A DNA stretch of 6,020 nucleotides, taken from Elusimicrobiota bacterium. GTDB taxonomy: Bacteria; Elusimicrobiota; Elusimicrobia; UBA1565; UBA9628. A program made the translations under genes and the position numbers. Below are positions 1 to 5,692 of this stretch, one piece after another. Each line of letters starts with the position of its first letter. Positions within the stretch are counted from its first letter, which is position 1. The DNA is taken from the NCBI GenBank assembly GCA_028717865.1, contig JAQUMZ010000178.1, positions 1 to 6,020 of the forward strand. Direction: 5' to 3'. A model generated the notes under the pieces. The model was not told the origin of the DNA, ran no database searches, and saw nothing but the letters and a program-made list of their open reading frames with translations.

Positions 1-573
1 CTGAGCCGCTGCGACGGCGGGGAAACGGACGCGGCGCGCGGCGCGCAGACCCTGCTCGTCGAGGGCTGCCGCTCTCGCGTCGCGGGACCGGACACTCCGG
101 AAGGGGAACTCCAGCTCCTGGCGCCCGGCCTTTCCGGACCGGGCGACGAGGCCCGCCCCCTGCCCCTGCTTTTTCCCCAGCGCGAGGGCGAGTTCCAGCT
201 GGCCCCGGGCGCGGCCGCGGCGACCCGCTATACGCGCTATCCCGGGACAACCTTGGCCTACCGGGTTTCACTCCACGACCGCAAGATCGTTTATTGCCCC
301 TGGCACAGGCCGGCCCCGGCCGCCCGGAGGGATCATGAATGGAGCAAGTTCCTGGACTTCTTCCGGGACGCGGACCTGCTCCTGCACGGCTACGAGCCCG
401 GGATATCCTGGGAATCGGTCACGGACATCGCCCGGGAAGCCCGGGTCAAGCGTCTCGTTTTCCTGCCCTTGCCGGACGCGGGCCTGGCTGCCCGGGCGCA
501 AGCCTGGGCCTCCGGGAAGGCCTCCCCCCTCCAATGCTTGTCCCCCGCCGTGGGCGAAAGCCTCGCCCTCTGA
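1..573 (+). CDS. C-terminal part of a metallo-beta-lactamase-fold protein, probably without metal ligands (5' end outside window)
   Basis: The frame is open from base 1 to a TGA at 571-573, giving 190 residues; the true start lies upstream. The last 110 residues resemble the C-terminal half of metallo-beta-lactamase-fold phosphodiesterase-like proteins: YPGTTLAYRV, then DRKIVYCPWH, then RDADLLLHGYE, then ISWESVTDIAREARVKRLVF. In active relatives the matching segments read about HPGG..GYR, YATDHE, ADLLIHDAQY, WGHS and LFHHDP. Here those His and Asp ligand positions appear to be Tyr, Pro/Trp, Gly, Ile and Leu/Pro. The fold signature remains but the metal site seems gone, so a non-catalytic binding or regulatory role is inferred. 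The N-terminal 80 residues seen here match nothing I recognise. A TTG at 253 is in frame but would split the domain, so I do not take it as a start. The family call is moderately sure; loss of activity rests on alignment by eye. Confidence 0.6.
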   Translation: MSRCDGGETDAARGAQTLLVEGCRSRVAGPDTPEGELQLLAPGLSGPGDEARPLPLLFPQREGEFQLAPGAAAATRYTRYPGTTLAYRVSLHDRKIVYCPWHRPAPAARRDHEWSKFLDFFRDADLLLHGYEPGISWESVTDIAREARVKRLVFLPLPDAGLAARAQAWASGKASPLQCLSPAVGESLAL

Positions 574-594
574 GTTAAAGAAGAGTTCAAACTT

Positions 595-600
595 TATAAT
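595..600 (+). promoter_or_regulatory. Putative -10 box (TATAAT) for the membrane-protein gene
   Basis: A perfect TATAAT sits in an AT-rich island (about 571-608) that stands out from the GC-rich surroundings. It is 70 nt before the ATG at 671, so the message would have a leader of about 64 nt. No convincing TTGACA lies 16-18 nt upstream. Two similar heptamers, AGTTAAA (573-579) and AGTTCAA (584-590), sit 11 nt apart just before it; they could be a binding site or chance. Confidence 0.5.
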
Positions 601-660
601 TTTGGTAAACGGCCTTGCCAAAGCGGCGGCCATGCCTTATCCTAATGGTGTCGGACCGGC

Positions 661-667
661 GAGGTGG
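661..667 (+). promoter_or_regulatory. Shine-Dalgarno sequence deciding the start at 671
   Basis: GAGGTGG matches the anti-Shine-Dalgarno core (GGAGGUG) over GAGGTG and ends 4 nt before the ATG at 671. The alternative in-frame ATG at 632 has only AAAGCGGCGG before it. This site therefore favours 671. Confidence 0.7.
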
Positions 668-670
668 CCT

Positions 671-1252
671 ATGGACGATGAAAACGAGCCGTGGTGGGAA
701 ACCTGGGCGGGCCGAGTCCTGAGCGCGGCGACGGCGGGCGCGCTGCTGGCGTTCATCCTGTTCTACGACATGCCGGGCCGCGGACGGCTCTGGGACTCGC
801 TGATCGCGTTGATGCCTTTCGCCTCCGCCAGCTACGGCCACAACCACCCCGCGCCGCGAAAAGTGGGGCTGATGGTCAAGGAAGCGACCCAGGACCGGAC
901 CATGGTCGTTCTGCCCGACAAGCTGACGGCGGCCGAGCCGTCGGCCGAGCCGCAGCCGGCCGAACCGCGGGCGCCGGCCGAGCCGGCGGCCGTCCGGACT
1001 CCCGTTCCGCACTTGAACACTCAACTCAGGACCTTTTCCACTTACGAGGAAAGGAATCGGACCTCCGCCGTCTATGTCGCACCGGCGCAAACACCCGCGC
1101 CTGATTCCTCCGAACCGCAACCCGCCGCCGCACCCGGGGCGCCAGCCAACGTCGCCGCCCGCGCCGGCTACGGCGCGGCCAGCCGCAACGAGGTCATGGG
1201 CCGGGCCGCGGGACCGGTCTACAACATCAAGGGCAAGGCCAAGCGCCGATGA
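671..1252 (+). CDS. Hypothetical single-pass membrane protein with Ala/Pro/Glu-rich tail
   Basis: I do not recognise this 193-residue protein. It has an acidic N-terminus with paired Trp (residues 1-13), then one hydrophobic segment at about residues 14-32 (AGRVLSAATAGALLAFILF), then a weaker hydrophobic stretch around 41-53. Residues about 85-160 are low complexity, with repeated AEP/PAEP units and Pro-Ala runs, typical of a flexible linker. The C-terminus (NIKGKAKRR) is strongly basic. There is no cleavage-site pattern after the hydrophobic segment, so a membrane-anchored protein with an exposed tail is the simplest reading. ATG 671 is chosen over ATG 632 because of the GAGGTGG site. It follows the MBL-fold gene by 97 nt with its own TATAAT, so it is probably transcribed separately. 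Its stop is 9 nt from the convergent hemL stop. Coding status is supported by the long open frame, ribosome site and membrane segment. Confidence 0.65.
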   Translation: MDDENEPWWETWAGRVLSAATAGALLAFILFYDMPGRGRLWDSLIALMPFASASYGHNHPAPRKVGLMVKEATQDRTMVVLPDKLTAAEPSAEPQPAEPRAPAEPAAVRTPVPHLNTQLRTFSTYEERNRTSAVYVAPAQTPAPDSSEPQPAAAPGAPANVAARAGYGAASRNEVMGRAAGPVYNIKGKAKRR

Positions 1253-1261
1253 CGCCCCGTC

Positions 1262-2554
1262 TCAGCGGCTGAGCGCCTCGCCGAAGGCGGCGTCCGCGGC
1301 CCGCGCGGTCCGCTCCAGATCGGTCCGCGAATGGGCGGTGGAAAGGAAGGCCGCCTCCCATTGCGCGGGAGGGAAATAAACTCCCGACGCGAGCAGCGAC
1401 CGGAAAAAACGGCCGTAAGCCCCGGCGTCCGCGAGCTTGGCTGAGGCATAGTCGCGCACCGGCCGCCGCGTGAAGAACACGGTGAGCATGGAGCCGACGC
1501 TGTTGACCGTCACCGGCGCCGAGCGGCGCCGGGCCGACTCGCGCAGGGCCGCGGCCAGGCCCTCGGTCCGGCGCCTCAAGGCCGCATAGGGATCGAGCGC
1601 CTTGAGCCGGCGCAGGGTTTCCAGACCCGCCGCCACCGCCACGGGATTGCCCGACAGCGTGCCGGCCTGGTAGACCGGGCCCTCGGGAGAGACGAGGCGC
1701 ATGACGTCGGCGCGCCCGCCGTAGGCGGCCAGAGGCAGGCCCCCGCCGATGATCTTGCCCAGGACGGTGAGATCCGGCCGCACCCCGCAAAGGGTCTGCC
1801 AGCCGCCGTAGGCCAGGCGGAATCCCGTCACGACCTCGTCGAATATGAGCAGGGCGCCCTCGGCCGCGCTCAGCCGGCGCAGCTCTTGCAGGAAGCCCGG
1901 GAGCGGCGCGACCACTCCCATGTTCGCGGCCACGGGCTCCACGATGACCGCCGCCACGCGCCCGCGCCAGCGCCGCAACGCCGCCGCGACGGCCGCCGCG
2001 TCGTTATAGGGGACGGTCACGGTGGTGCGCGCCCAGGCCGCGGGCACGCCGGCCGAGTCCGGCTGGCCCAGGGTCGTGGCTCCCGAGCCGGCGGCGACGA
2101 GCAGGCTGTCGACGTGGCCGTGGTAGCAGCCCGCGAATTTGATCACGAGCTCGCGTCCCGTGAAGGCCCGCGCCACGCGCACCGCCGACATCACGGCCTC
2201 CGTCCCCGAGCTGGTCAGGCGCACCCGCTCCAAGGCGGGCAGGGCGGCGCGCAGAGCCTCGGCCAGCCGCACCTCGGCCTCGGTCGCGGCGCCGAAGGTC
2301 GAGCCCGCGCGCAGGGCGCGCGCGGCCGCGCGGACCACCTCGCGCCGGGCATGGCCCAGGATCAGGGGCCCCCAGGACATGCAGAAATCCAGATAGCGGC
2401 CGCCGTCGGCGTCGCGCAGCCGGGCCCCCCGCCCCGAAACCATGAAGACGGGGGTGCCGCCCACGGCGCGGAAAGCGCGCACTGGCGAATTGACCCCGCC
2501 GACCAGGACGCGGCCGGCCCGGCGGAACAGCGCCCGCGATCTTAGGCCAGCCAG
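1262..2554 (-). CDS. hemL: Glutamate-1-semialdehyde 2,1-aminomutase, probable CTG start
   Basis: This PLP enzyme converts glutamate-1-semialdehyde to 5-aminolevulinate in the cytoplasm, the last step of the C5 route into haem and other tetrapyrroles. From CTG 2554 it has 430 residues, close to the usual ~427. Visible motifs, in order, are GGVNSPVRAF (19-28), the phosphate-binding SSGTEAVMSAVRVARAF (115-131), CYHGHVDS (143-150), FDEVVTGFR (238-246) with the Asp that contacts the pyridine nitrogen, LGKIIGGGLPLAAYGG with the Schiff-base lysine K267, and AGTLSGNPVAVAAG (297-310). No ATG, GTG or TTG occurs in frame at or before the conserved N-terminus, although the frame runs open far into hemB. 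CTG at 2554-2552 has a GGAGG 7 nt upstream and gives MAGLRSRALFRRAGRVLVGG, a normal-looking HemL start; CTG 2530 is the alternative. It overlaps the hemB stop by 13 nt, so the genes form an operon with likely translational coupling. Function is near certain; the start is not. Confidence 0.95.
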   Translation of the reverse strand: MAGLRSRALFRRAGRVLVGGVNSPVRAFRAVGGTPVFMVSGRGARLRDADGGRYLDFCMSWGPLILGHARREVVRAAARALRAGSTFGAATEAEVRLAEALRAALPALERVRLTSSGTEAVMSAVRVARAFTGRELVIKFAGCYHGHVDSLLVAAGSGATTLGQPDSAGVPAAWARTTVTVPYNDAAAVAAALRRWRGRVAAVIVEPVAANMGVVAPLPGFLQELRRLSAAEGALLIFDEVVTGFRLAYGGWQTLCGVRPDLTVLGKIIGGGLPLAAYGGRADVMRLVSPEGPVYQAGTLSGNPVAVAAGLETLRRLKALDPYAALRRRTEGLAAALRESARRRSAPVTVNSVGSMLTVFFTRRPVRDYASAKLADAGAYGRFFRSLLASGVYFPPAQWEAAFLSTAHSRTDLERTARAADAAFGEALSR

Positions 2555-3516
2555 CGCGCCGCCTCCAGGGCGTGGTAGGTGAGGACGAAGTCCGCGCCCG
2601 CGCGCCGCATCGAGGTCAGGGCTTCGAGCGCCGCCCGCTTCTCGTCGATCCAGCCCCGGCCCCCGGCGGCCTTGAGCATGGCGTATTCCCCGGAAACGCA
2701 ATAGGCCGCCAGCGGCAGGGAGAAGCGCTCGCGGACCGCGCGCACCACGTCGAGATAGGGCAAGGCCGGCTTGACCATGAGCATATCCGCCCCCTCGGCG
2801 GCGTCCAAGCCCGCCTCGCGCAGAGCCTCGCGGATGTTGGCCGGGTCCATCTGGTGGGTGGCGCGGTCGCCGAACTTCGGGGGCGACTCGGCGGCCTCGC
2901 GGAAGGGCCCGTAAAATGCGCTGGCGTATTTGACCGCGTAGGCCAGGATGGGGGTCTCGGCGCGGCCGGCGGCGTCGAGGGCCGCGCGTATGGCCGCGAC
3001 CTGGCCGTCCATCATGCCGCTGGGGGCGATCACGTCGCAGCCCGCCGCGGCCTGGGAGACCGCCGTCTTGGCGGCCAGCTCCAGGGTCGCGTCGTTGTCG
3101 ATGGAGCCGTCGCGCCGCGTCACCCCGCAGTGGCCGTGGTCGGTGTACTCGCAAAAGCACAGGTCCGCCATGATCAGCACGCCGGGATGGCGGTCCTTGA
3201 GCCGGCGGGCGGCGGTTTGGATGATGCCGTCGCGGGCGTAGGCGCCGCTGGCGCGGGCGTCCTTGCGCCCGGGTATGCCGAAGAGCATCACCGCCGGCAC
3301 ACCCGCCGCGGCCAGCTCGCCGACGTCCTTGACCAGCTCGTCGCAGGACAGCTGGAACTGCCCCGGCATCGACGCTATCGGCCGCCTTACGCCCCGGCCC
3401 GGCCGCACGAACAGCGGCATGACCAGGTCGTCCGGCCGCAAAACGGTCTCTCGCGTCAGGGCCCGCATGGCGGGCGAGGCGCGCAGGCGGCGGGGACGCT
3501 CGGCGGGGAACGGCAT
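2542..3516 (-). CDS. hemB: Delta-aminolevulinic acid dehydratase (porphobilinogen synthase), zinc type
   Basis: It condenses two 5-aminolevulinate molecules to porphobilinogen in the cytoplasm, the step directly after HemL. From ATG 3516 it has 324 residues, a usual family length, and begins MPFPAERPRRLR like many HemB proteins. The catalytic zinc site DLCFCEYTDHGHCG gives Cys120, Cys122 and Cys130, so this is the zinc-dependent form rather than the magnesium Asp-rich form. The two active-site lysines are K196 (AYAVKYASAFYGPFREA) and K249 (MLMVKPALPYLD); the latter forms the Schiff base. KFGDRATHQMDPAN (214-227) matches the family's conserved region. An in-frame ATG at 3525 would add three residues (MPP); a G-rich GGGAGGGG lies about 12 nt before it, too far to be convincing. 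The gene is divergent from the HD gene and first in an operon with hemL. A -10-like TAAAAT 7 nt before ATG 3516 suggests a leaderless message. Confidence 0.97.
   Translation of the reverse strand: MPFPAERPRRLRASPAMRALTRETVLRPDDLVMPLFVRPGRGVRRPIASMPGQFQLSCDELVKDVGELAAAGVPAVMLFGIPGRKDARASGAYARDGIIQTAARRLKDRHPGVLIMADLCFCEYTDHGHCGVTRRDGSIDNDATLELAAKTAVSQAAAGCDVIAPSGMMDGQVAAIRAALDAAGRAETPILAYAVKYASAFYGPFREAAESPPKFGDRATHQMDPANIREALREAGLDAAEGADMLMVKPALPYLDVVRAVRERFSLPLAAYCVSGEYAMLKAAGGRGWIDEKRAALEALTSMRRAGADFVLTYHALEAARWLA
2562..2566 (-). promoter_or_regulatory. Shine-Dalgarno GGAGG for the hemL CTG start
   Basis: On the minus strand GGAGG lies inside the end of hemB (Leu-Glu-Ala codons) and is followed after 7 nt by CTG 2554-2552 in the hemL frame. 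This is an ideal spacing and is the main reason for choosing that codon. The G-rich coding context means chance occurrence is possible. Confidence 0.5.
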
Positions 3517-3523
3517 GGGAGGC

Positions 3524-3529
3524 ATTTTA
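3524..3529 (-). promoter_or_regulatory. Putative -10 box of hemB, placed for a leaderless mRNA
   Basis: The minus strand reads TAAAAT, then 7 nt (GCCTCCC), then ATG 3516. Initiation 7 nt after a -10 box would put the first RNA base at or next to the start codon. It lies in a short AT-rich patch within a GC-rich intergenic region. No recognisable -35 box is present. The alternative ATG 3525 overlaps this hexamer. Confidence 0.45.
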
Positions 3530-3614
3530 CAATATCGCCCCTCCCCGCCGCCCGCGCCCGACGGGCTGTCCCGCGGCATCGTCATATCTTCCCGGGGCCG
3601 ATCCGGCTCTATGA

Positions 3615-3620
3615 TATGAT
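3615..3620 (+). promoter_or_regulatory. Putative -10 box of the HD gene, placed for a leaderless mRNA
   Basis: TATGAT occurs twice in overlap (3610-3615 and 3615-3620), 7 nt before ATG 3628 for the second copy. Initiation from that copy would start the RNA at about 3627-3628. No -35 box or Shine-Dalgarno sequence is visible. An in-frame ATG at 3616 lies inside the hexamer. Confidence 0.45.
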
Positions 3621-3627
3621 AGCCTGG

Positions 3628-4545
3628 ATGCCCAAGACCCTCCACGATCTCATCGATCACAGGGACCTCGAGGCCGTCCGGTCCGAGGTGCTGGGGCTCT
3701 GCCGCGCAATGTCCCCGGACCTGGACCCGGCGCCCGTGGCCGCCGCCTTCTCGGACCTGCGGGAGCTGTTCTCGGGCGGCTATCCGGGCTACCGGGCCTG
3801 CAACACCGATTATCACGACATCTACCACACCACGGACACCCTCCTAGCCACGGTGCGGCTCATGCACGGCGCCTGGCTCCAAGGCTCGCGCTTCACGAAC
3901 GACGAGATCGTCATCGCGGCGGTCTCGGCCATCTTCCACGATTCGGGCTATATCCAGACCGCGGACGATACGCGAGGCACCGGAGCCAGGTACACCGCCT
4001 GCCACGTGGACCGCTCGATCCGGTTCCTCGAGGGATATTGCCGGCGGCGCCGCCTGCCGGCGCCGGCCTGCGCCGGCGGCGCCAGTCTGCTGCGCTGCAC
4101 CGGACTCAACGTCGACGTCGCCGGAATAGTTTTCCCCCCCGGCGCCTTCGCCCAGCTCGGCCGGATGCTGGGGGCCGGAGACCTCCTGGGCCAGATGGCG
4201 GACCGAACCTACCTGGAGAAGCTGCTCTTCCTCTTCTACGAGTTCCGGGAGGGCGACATCCCGGGCTTCTCCGACGAGTTCGATCTCCTGCGCAAGACCC
4301 TGTCCTTCTACGAACTGACCCGCAAGCGCCTGGCCGAGGACCTGGGCGGGGCGGACCGGTTCATGCGCCCGCATTTCGCCGCGCGCTGGGGCCTAGACCG
4401 CGACCTTTACGCCGAGGCCATCGCGCGCCACATGGATTATCTCCGGGGCCTGGTCGCCGGCCGCTCCGACGACTTCCGCCGCCGGCTGCGCCGCGGCGGC
4501 GTGGTGGAGAAGCTCGACCGGCTCTTCGGCCGCCCCCGGCAATAA
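3628..4545 (+). CDS. HD-superfamily metal-dependent phosphohydrolase (cyclic-nucleotide phosphodiesterase-like)
   Basis: The 305-residue soluble protein carries an HD-type metal site: YHDIYHTTDTLLATVRL (His63 and His67), AAVSAIFHDSGYIQ with the His104-Asp105 pair, GTGARYTACHVDRSIRFLE with His126, and GAGDLLGQMADRTYLEKL with Asp185 and Asp192. The order H...HD...H...D and the YH..H segment resemble class I phosphodiesterase-like HD folds, so cleavage of a cyclic nucleotide or another phosphoester is plausible; the substrate cannot be read from sequence. Residues 1-50 are probably helical and may form a small N-terminal domain. The C-terminal 100 residues are charged and helical, ending in an Arg-rich stretch. 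There are no membrane segments and no sensor or GGDEF domain. ATG 3628 is preferred over ATG 3616, which overlaps the likely -10 box. The large open frame upstream is antisense to hemB and not part of the gene. It is transcribed alone, divergent from hemB and convergent with rnpB. Confidence 0.85.
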   Translation: MPKTLHDLIDHRDLEAVRSEVLGLCRAMSPDLDPAPVAAAFSDLRELFSGGYPGYRACNTDYHDIYHTTDTLLATVRLMHGAWLQGSRFTNDEIVIAAVSAIFHDSGYIQTADDTRGTGARYTACHVDRSIRFLEGYCRRRRLPAPACAGGASLLRCTGLNVDVAGIVFPPGAFAQLGRMLGAGDLLGQMADRTYLEKLLFLFYEFREGDIPGFSDEFDLLRKTLSFYELTRKRLAEDLGGADRFMRPHFAARWGLDRDLYAEAIARHMDYLRGLVAGRSDDFRRRLRRGGVVEKLDRLFGRPRQ

Positions 4546-4548
4546 GGC

Positions 4549-4574
4549 GCGGGCGGCCCTTTCGGGCCGCCCGC
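4549..4574. terminator. Shared bidirectional hairpin terminator between the HD gene and rnpB
   Basis: A perfect 11-bp GC stem (GCGGGCGGCCC at 4549-4559 with GGGCCGCCCGC at 4564-4574) closes a 4-nt loop, TTTC on plus and GAAA (a GNRA loop) on minus. On plus it starts 3 nt after the HD stop codon and is followed only by TTT. On minus it begins 4 nt after the mature rnpB 3' end and is followed by GCCTTATTG. The U-tract is weak on both sides, so ending may rely on stem strength. Confidence 0.75.
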
Positions 4575-4578
4575 TTTC

Positions 4579-4946
4579 AGGGACGACCTGTACCCCGGAT
4601 TCTGTCCCCCGCGCCTCGCGGCGCGGATCGGGGATCATTTCTCTGATGCGGCTACCGGGCGGCCGCTCCTTTCGGAGACCGCGCGAGCCGCGCGAGCCGC
4701 CCTCTGCCTTGCTCCCGACGGGGTTTGCCTGGACCCCCGGCCTCGCGGCCGGAGCGGTGAGCTCTTACCTCGCCTTTTCACCCTTGCCGCGCGCTCGCGC
4801 GCGCGGCGGTATGTCTCTGTGGCACTTTCCGTCCGCGGAGGCTTGGGCCCCCGCGGCCCCGCCTTTCGACGGGCGTCGCGCTCTATGGAGTCCGGAAGTT
4901 CCTCCCCCCGCCGAGAACGGCGGGAAGCGACCCCCCAGTCGTCCCT
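4579..4946 (-). ncRNA. rnpB: RNase P RNA (bacterial, probably A type)
   Basis: This is the catalytic RNA that trims the 5' leader of tRNA precursors, about 368 nt. The ends pair as P1: AGGGACGAC at 4579-4587 with GTCGTCCCT at 4938-4946. On the minus strand the conserved elements follow in order: GAGGAACTTCCGGACTCC (4904-4887), GGAAAGTGCCACAGAGACA, AAGGGTGAAAAGG, GAGGTAAGAGCTCACCGC, GGAGCAAGGC (4715-4706), the GGTA segment expected to pair with the tRNA CCA end (about 4656-4653), and ACAGAATCCGGGGTACAGG (4605-4587). Hairpins with GNRA-type loops are visible, such as CCGGCC-GCGA-GGCCGG at 4738-4753. The P4 strands differ from consensus but covary, so the gene looks functional. The variable arm contains a 9-bp tandem repeat. 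The 5' end is 6 nt after the zinc-ribbon stop codon and I see no promoter in that gap, so processing from a longer transcript, or a promoter inside the preceding gene, is inferred. End positions rest on P1 and may be off by a few bases. Confidence 0.95.
4681..4698. repeat. 9-bp tandem repeat in the variable arm of rnpB
   Basis: GCGCGAGCC is present twice in a row. On the minus strand it falls between GGAGCAAGGC and the CTCC-GAAA-GGAG hairpin, in the arm containing the GGTA segment. This part of RNase P RNA tolerates length change, so the repeat is probably a small slippage duplication. Confidence 0.7.
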
Positions 4947-4952
4947 AAATCC

Positions 4953-5684
4953 TCAGGCCGGCTTCGCCGCCGGCTCGGCCTTGTACAAGATGCGCTGGCA
5001 GCTCTCGCAGACGACCAGGGACTTGGCCTTGGTCACCTCGACGATCATCTGCGGCGCCAGGCTGATCCGGCAGGCGCTGCAGTTGCCGCCGTCCACGGGG
5101 ACGATGGCGTCTAGCTTGCCGCGCATGCGCGCGTGGTTGTAGACGCGCATCATCTCATCGGGCAGGCCGGAAGCGGCCTGGTCGCGCTGGGCCCGCATGG
5201 CGTCGTGCCTGGCCTTCAGCGCCGCCAGCTCTTTCTCCAGCCCCCCGATCTCGGCCGCGGCCCGGGCCTCGGCCTCCTTGCATTCGGCGGCGGCGGCCTT
5301 TTCCTCGCGCCGCGAGGCGTCGATGCCTTCCATCGCCTCGAGTATCTCGGTCTCGATCTGGCCGCCGGCGGCCTTGTCCCGATCGATCTCGGCCTGGAGC
5401 GCCTTGAAAGCGTCGTTGGTTTTGACCTGGTTGAGCTCCATGGAGTGCTTGCGGACCGCCTCTTCCTTGGCCGCCAGCTCCAACTCCTTCTCCTTCTTCT
5501 TCTTTTCGAAGGTTTGCGTCTTGGCCTTGGCCTGGGCCGACTTGGCCTTGGCGCCCTCCAGTCCGTCGCGCAAGCCCGCGATCCGGCGCGGAATGACGTC
5601 CATCTCCGCCTGGAGCTTGTCGAGGCCGGCGTCGTCCCGCTGGACGTCCACCAGCTTGTGGATATCTTCCTTGGTGAGCGGCAT
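4953..5684 (-). CDS. Coiled-coil protein with C-terminal C4-type zinc ribbon (DUF164 / zf-RING_7-like)
   Basis: The 243-residue protein has a long charged, Ala/Lys/Glu-rich antiparallel coiled-coil region (about residues 15-172) followed by a zinc ribbon with Cys202, Cys205, Cys226 and Cys229 (CSAC and CESC). The segments NQVKTNDAFKALQAEI (85-100) and RMRGKLDAIVPVDGGNCSAC (187-206) are typical of this widespread family. Its members are described as putative nucleic-acid-binding or, in Chlamydia, as an adaptor protein; no enzymatic role is established. ATG 5684 is chosen because the only upstream in-frame start, TTG 5693, lies in the last base of a TATAAT box. There is no Shine-Dalgarno sequence, consistent with a leaderless message. 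rnpB starts 6 nt after the stop. From memory, this family is often found near rnpB in other bacteria, which suggests a link to RNA metabolism or simply shared transcription. Size and domain order are normal. Confidence 0.92.
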   Translation of the reverse strand: MPLTKEDIHKLVDVQRDDAGLDKLQAEMDVIPRRIAGLRDGLEGAKAKSAQAKAKTQTFEKKKKEKELELAAKEEAVRKHSMELNQVKTNDAFKALQAEIDRDKAAGGQIETEILEAMEGIDASRREEKAAAAECKEAEARAAAEIGGLEKELAALKARHDAMRAQRDQAASGLPDEMMRVYNHARMRGKLDAIVPVDGGNCSACRISLAPQMIVEVTKAKSLVVCESCQRILYKAEPAAKPA

Positions 5685-5692
5685 TAGAAGCA

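Noticed and set aside
601..622. Possible hairpin TTTGG...CCAAA in the leader of the membrane-protein gene
   Set aside because: Five base pairs with a 12-nt loop, no alternative structure and no known riboswitch motif; probably chance.
335..670. Upstream extension of the membrane-protein frame, and other frames over the MBL-fold gene
   Set aside because: The extension overlaps the MBL-like coding region in another frame and has Arg/Pro/Ser-rich shadow composition. ATG 671 has the ribosome binding site.
2555..3160. Minus-strand extension of the hemL frame through hemB
   Set aside because: The translation is Arg/Gly-rich and overlaps the conserved hemB coding region; only the part from about 2554 matches HemL. 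A real HemB-HemL fusion would need a frameshift, for which I see no slippery site.
2572..3615. Long plus-strand open frame upstream of and in frame with the HD gene
   Set aside because: It lies antisense to hemB, whose protein is unmistakable, and its translation is low-complexity Gly/Ala/Arg/His-rich. It is the complement of a GC-rich gene; the HD gene starts at 3628.
3517..3828. Upstream extension of the hemB frame
   Set aside because: It overlaps the divergent HD gene, and HemB family length and N-terminus fit a start at 3516.
4646..4948. Plus-strand open frames of about 100 residues between the HD and zinc-ribbon genes
   Set aside because: The whole stretch is the complement of RNase P RNA with all its conserved elements, so these frames are accidental.
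4955..4980. GCCGGC-GGCGAA-GCCGGC inverted repeat at the end of the zinc-ribbon gene, considered as a terminator before rnpB
   Set aside because: It lies in coding sequence encoding the Ala/Glu/Pro tail, lacks a U-tract, and ending there would remove the likely source of rnpB transcription.
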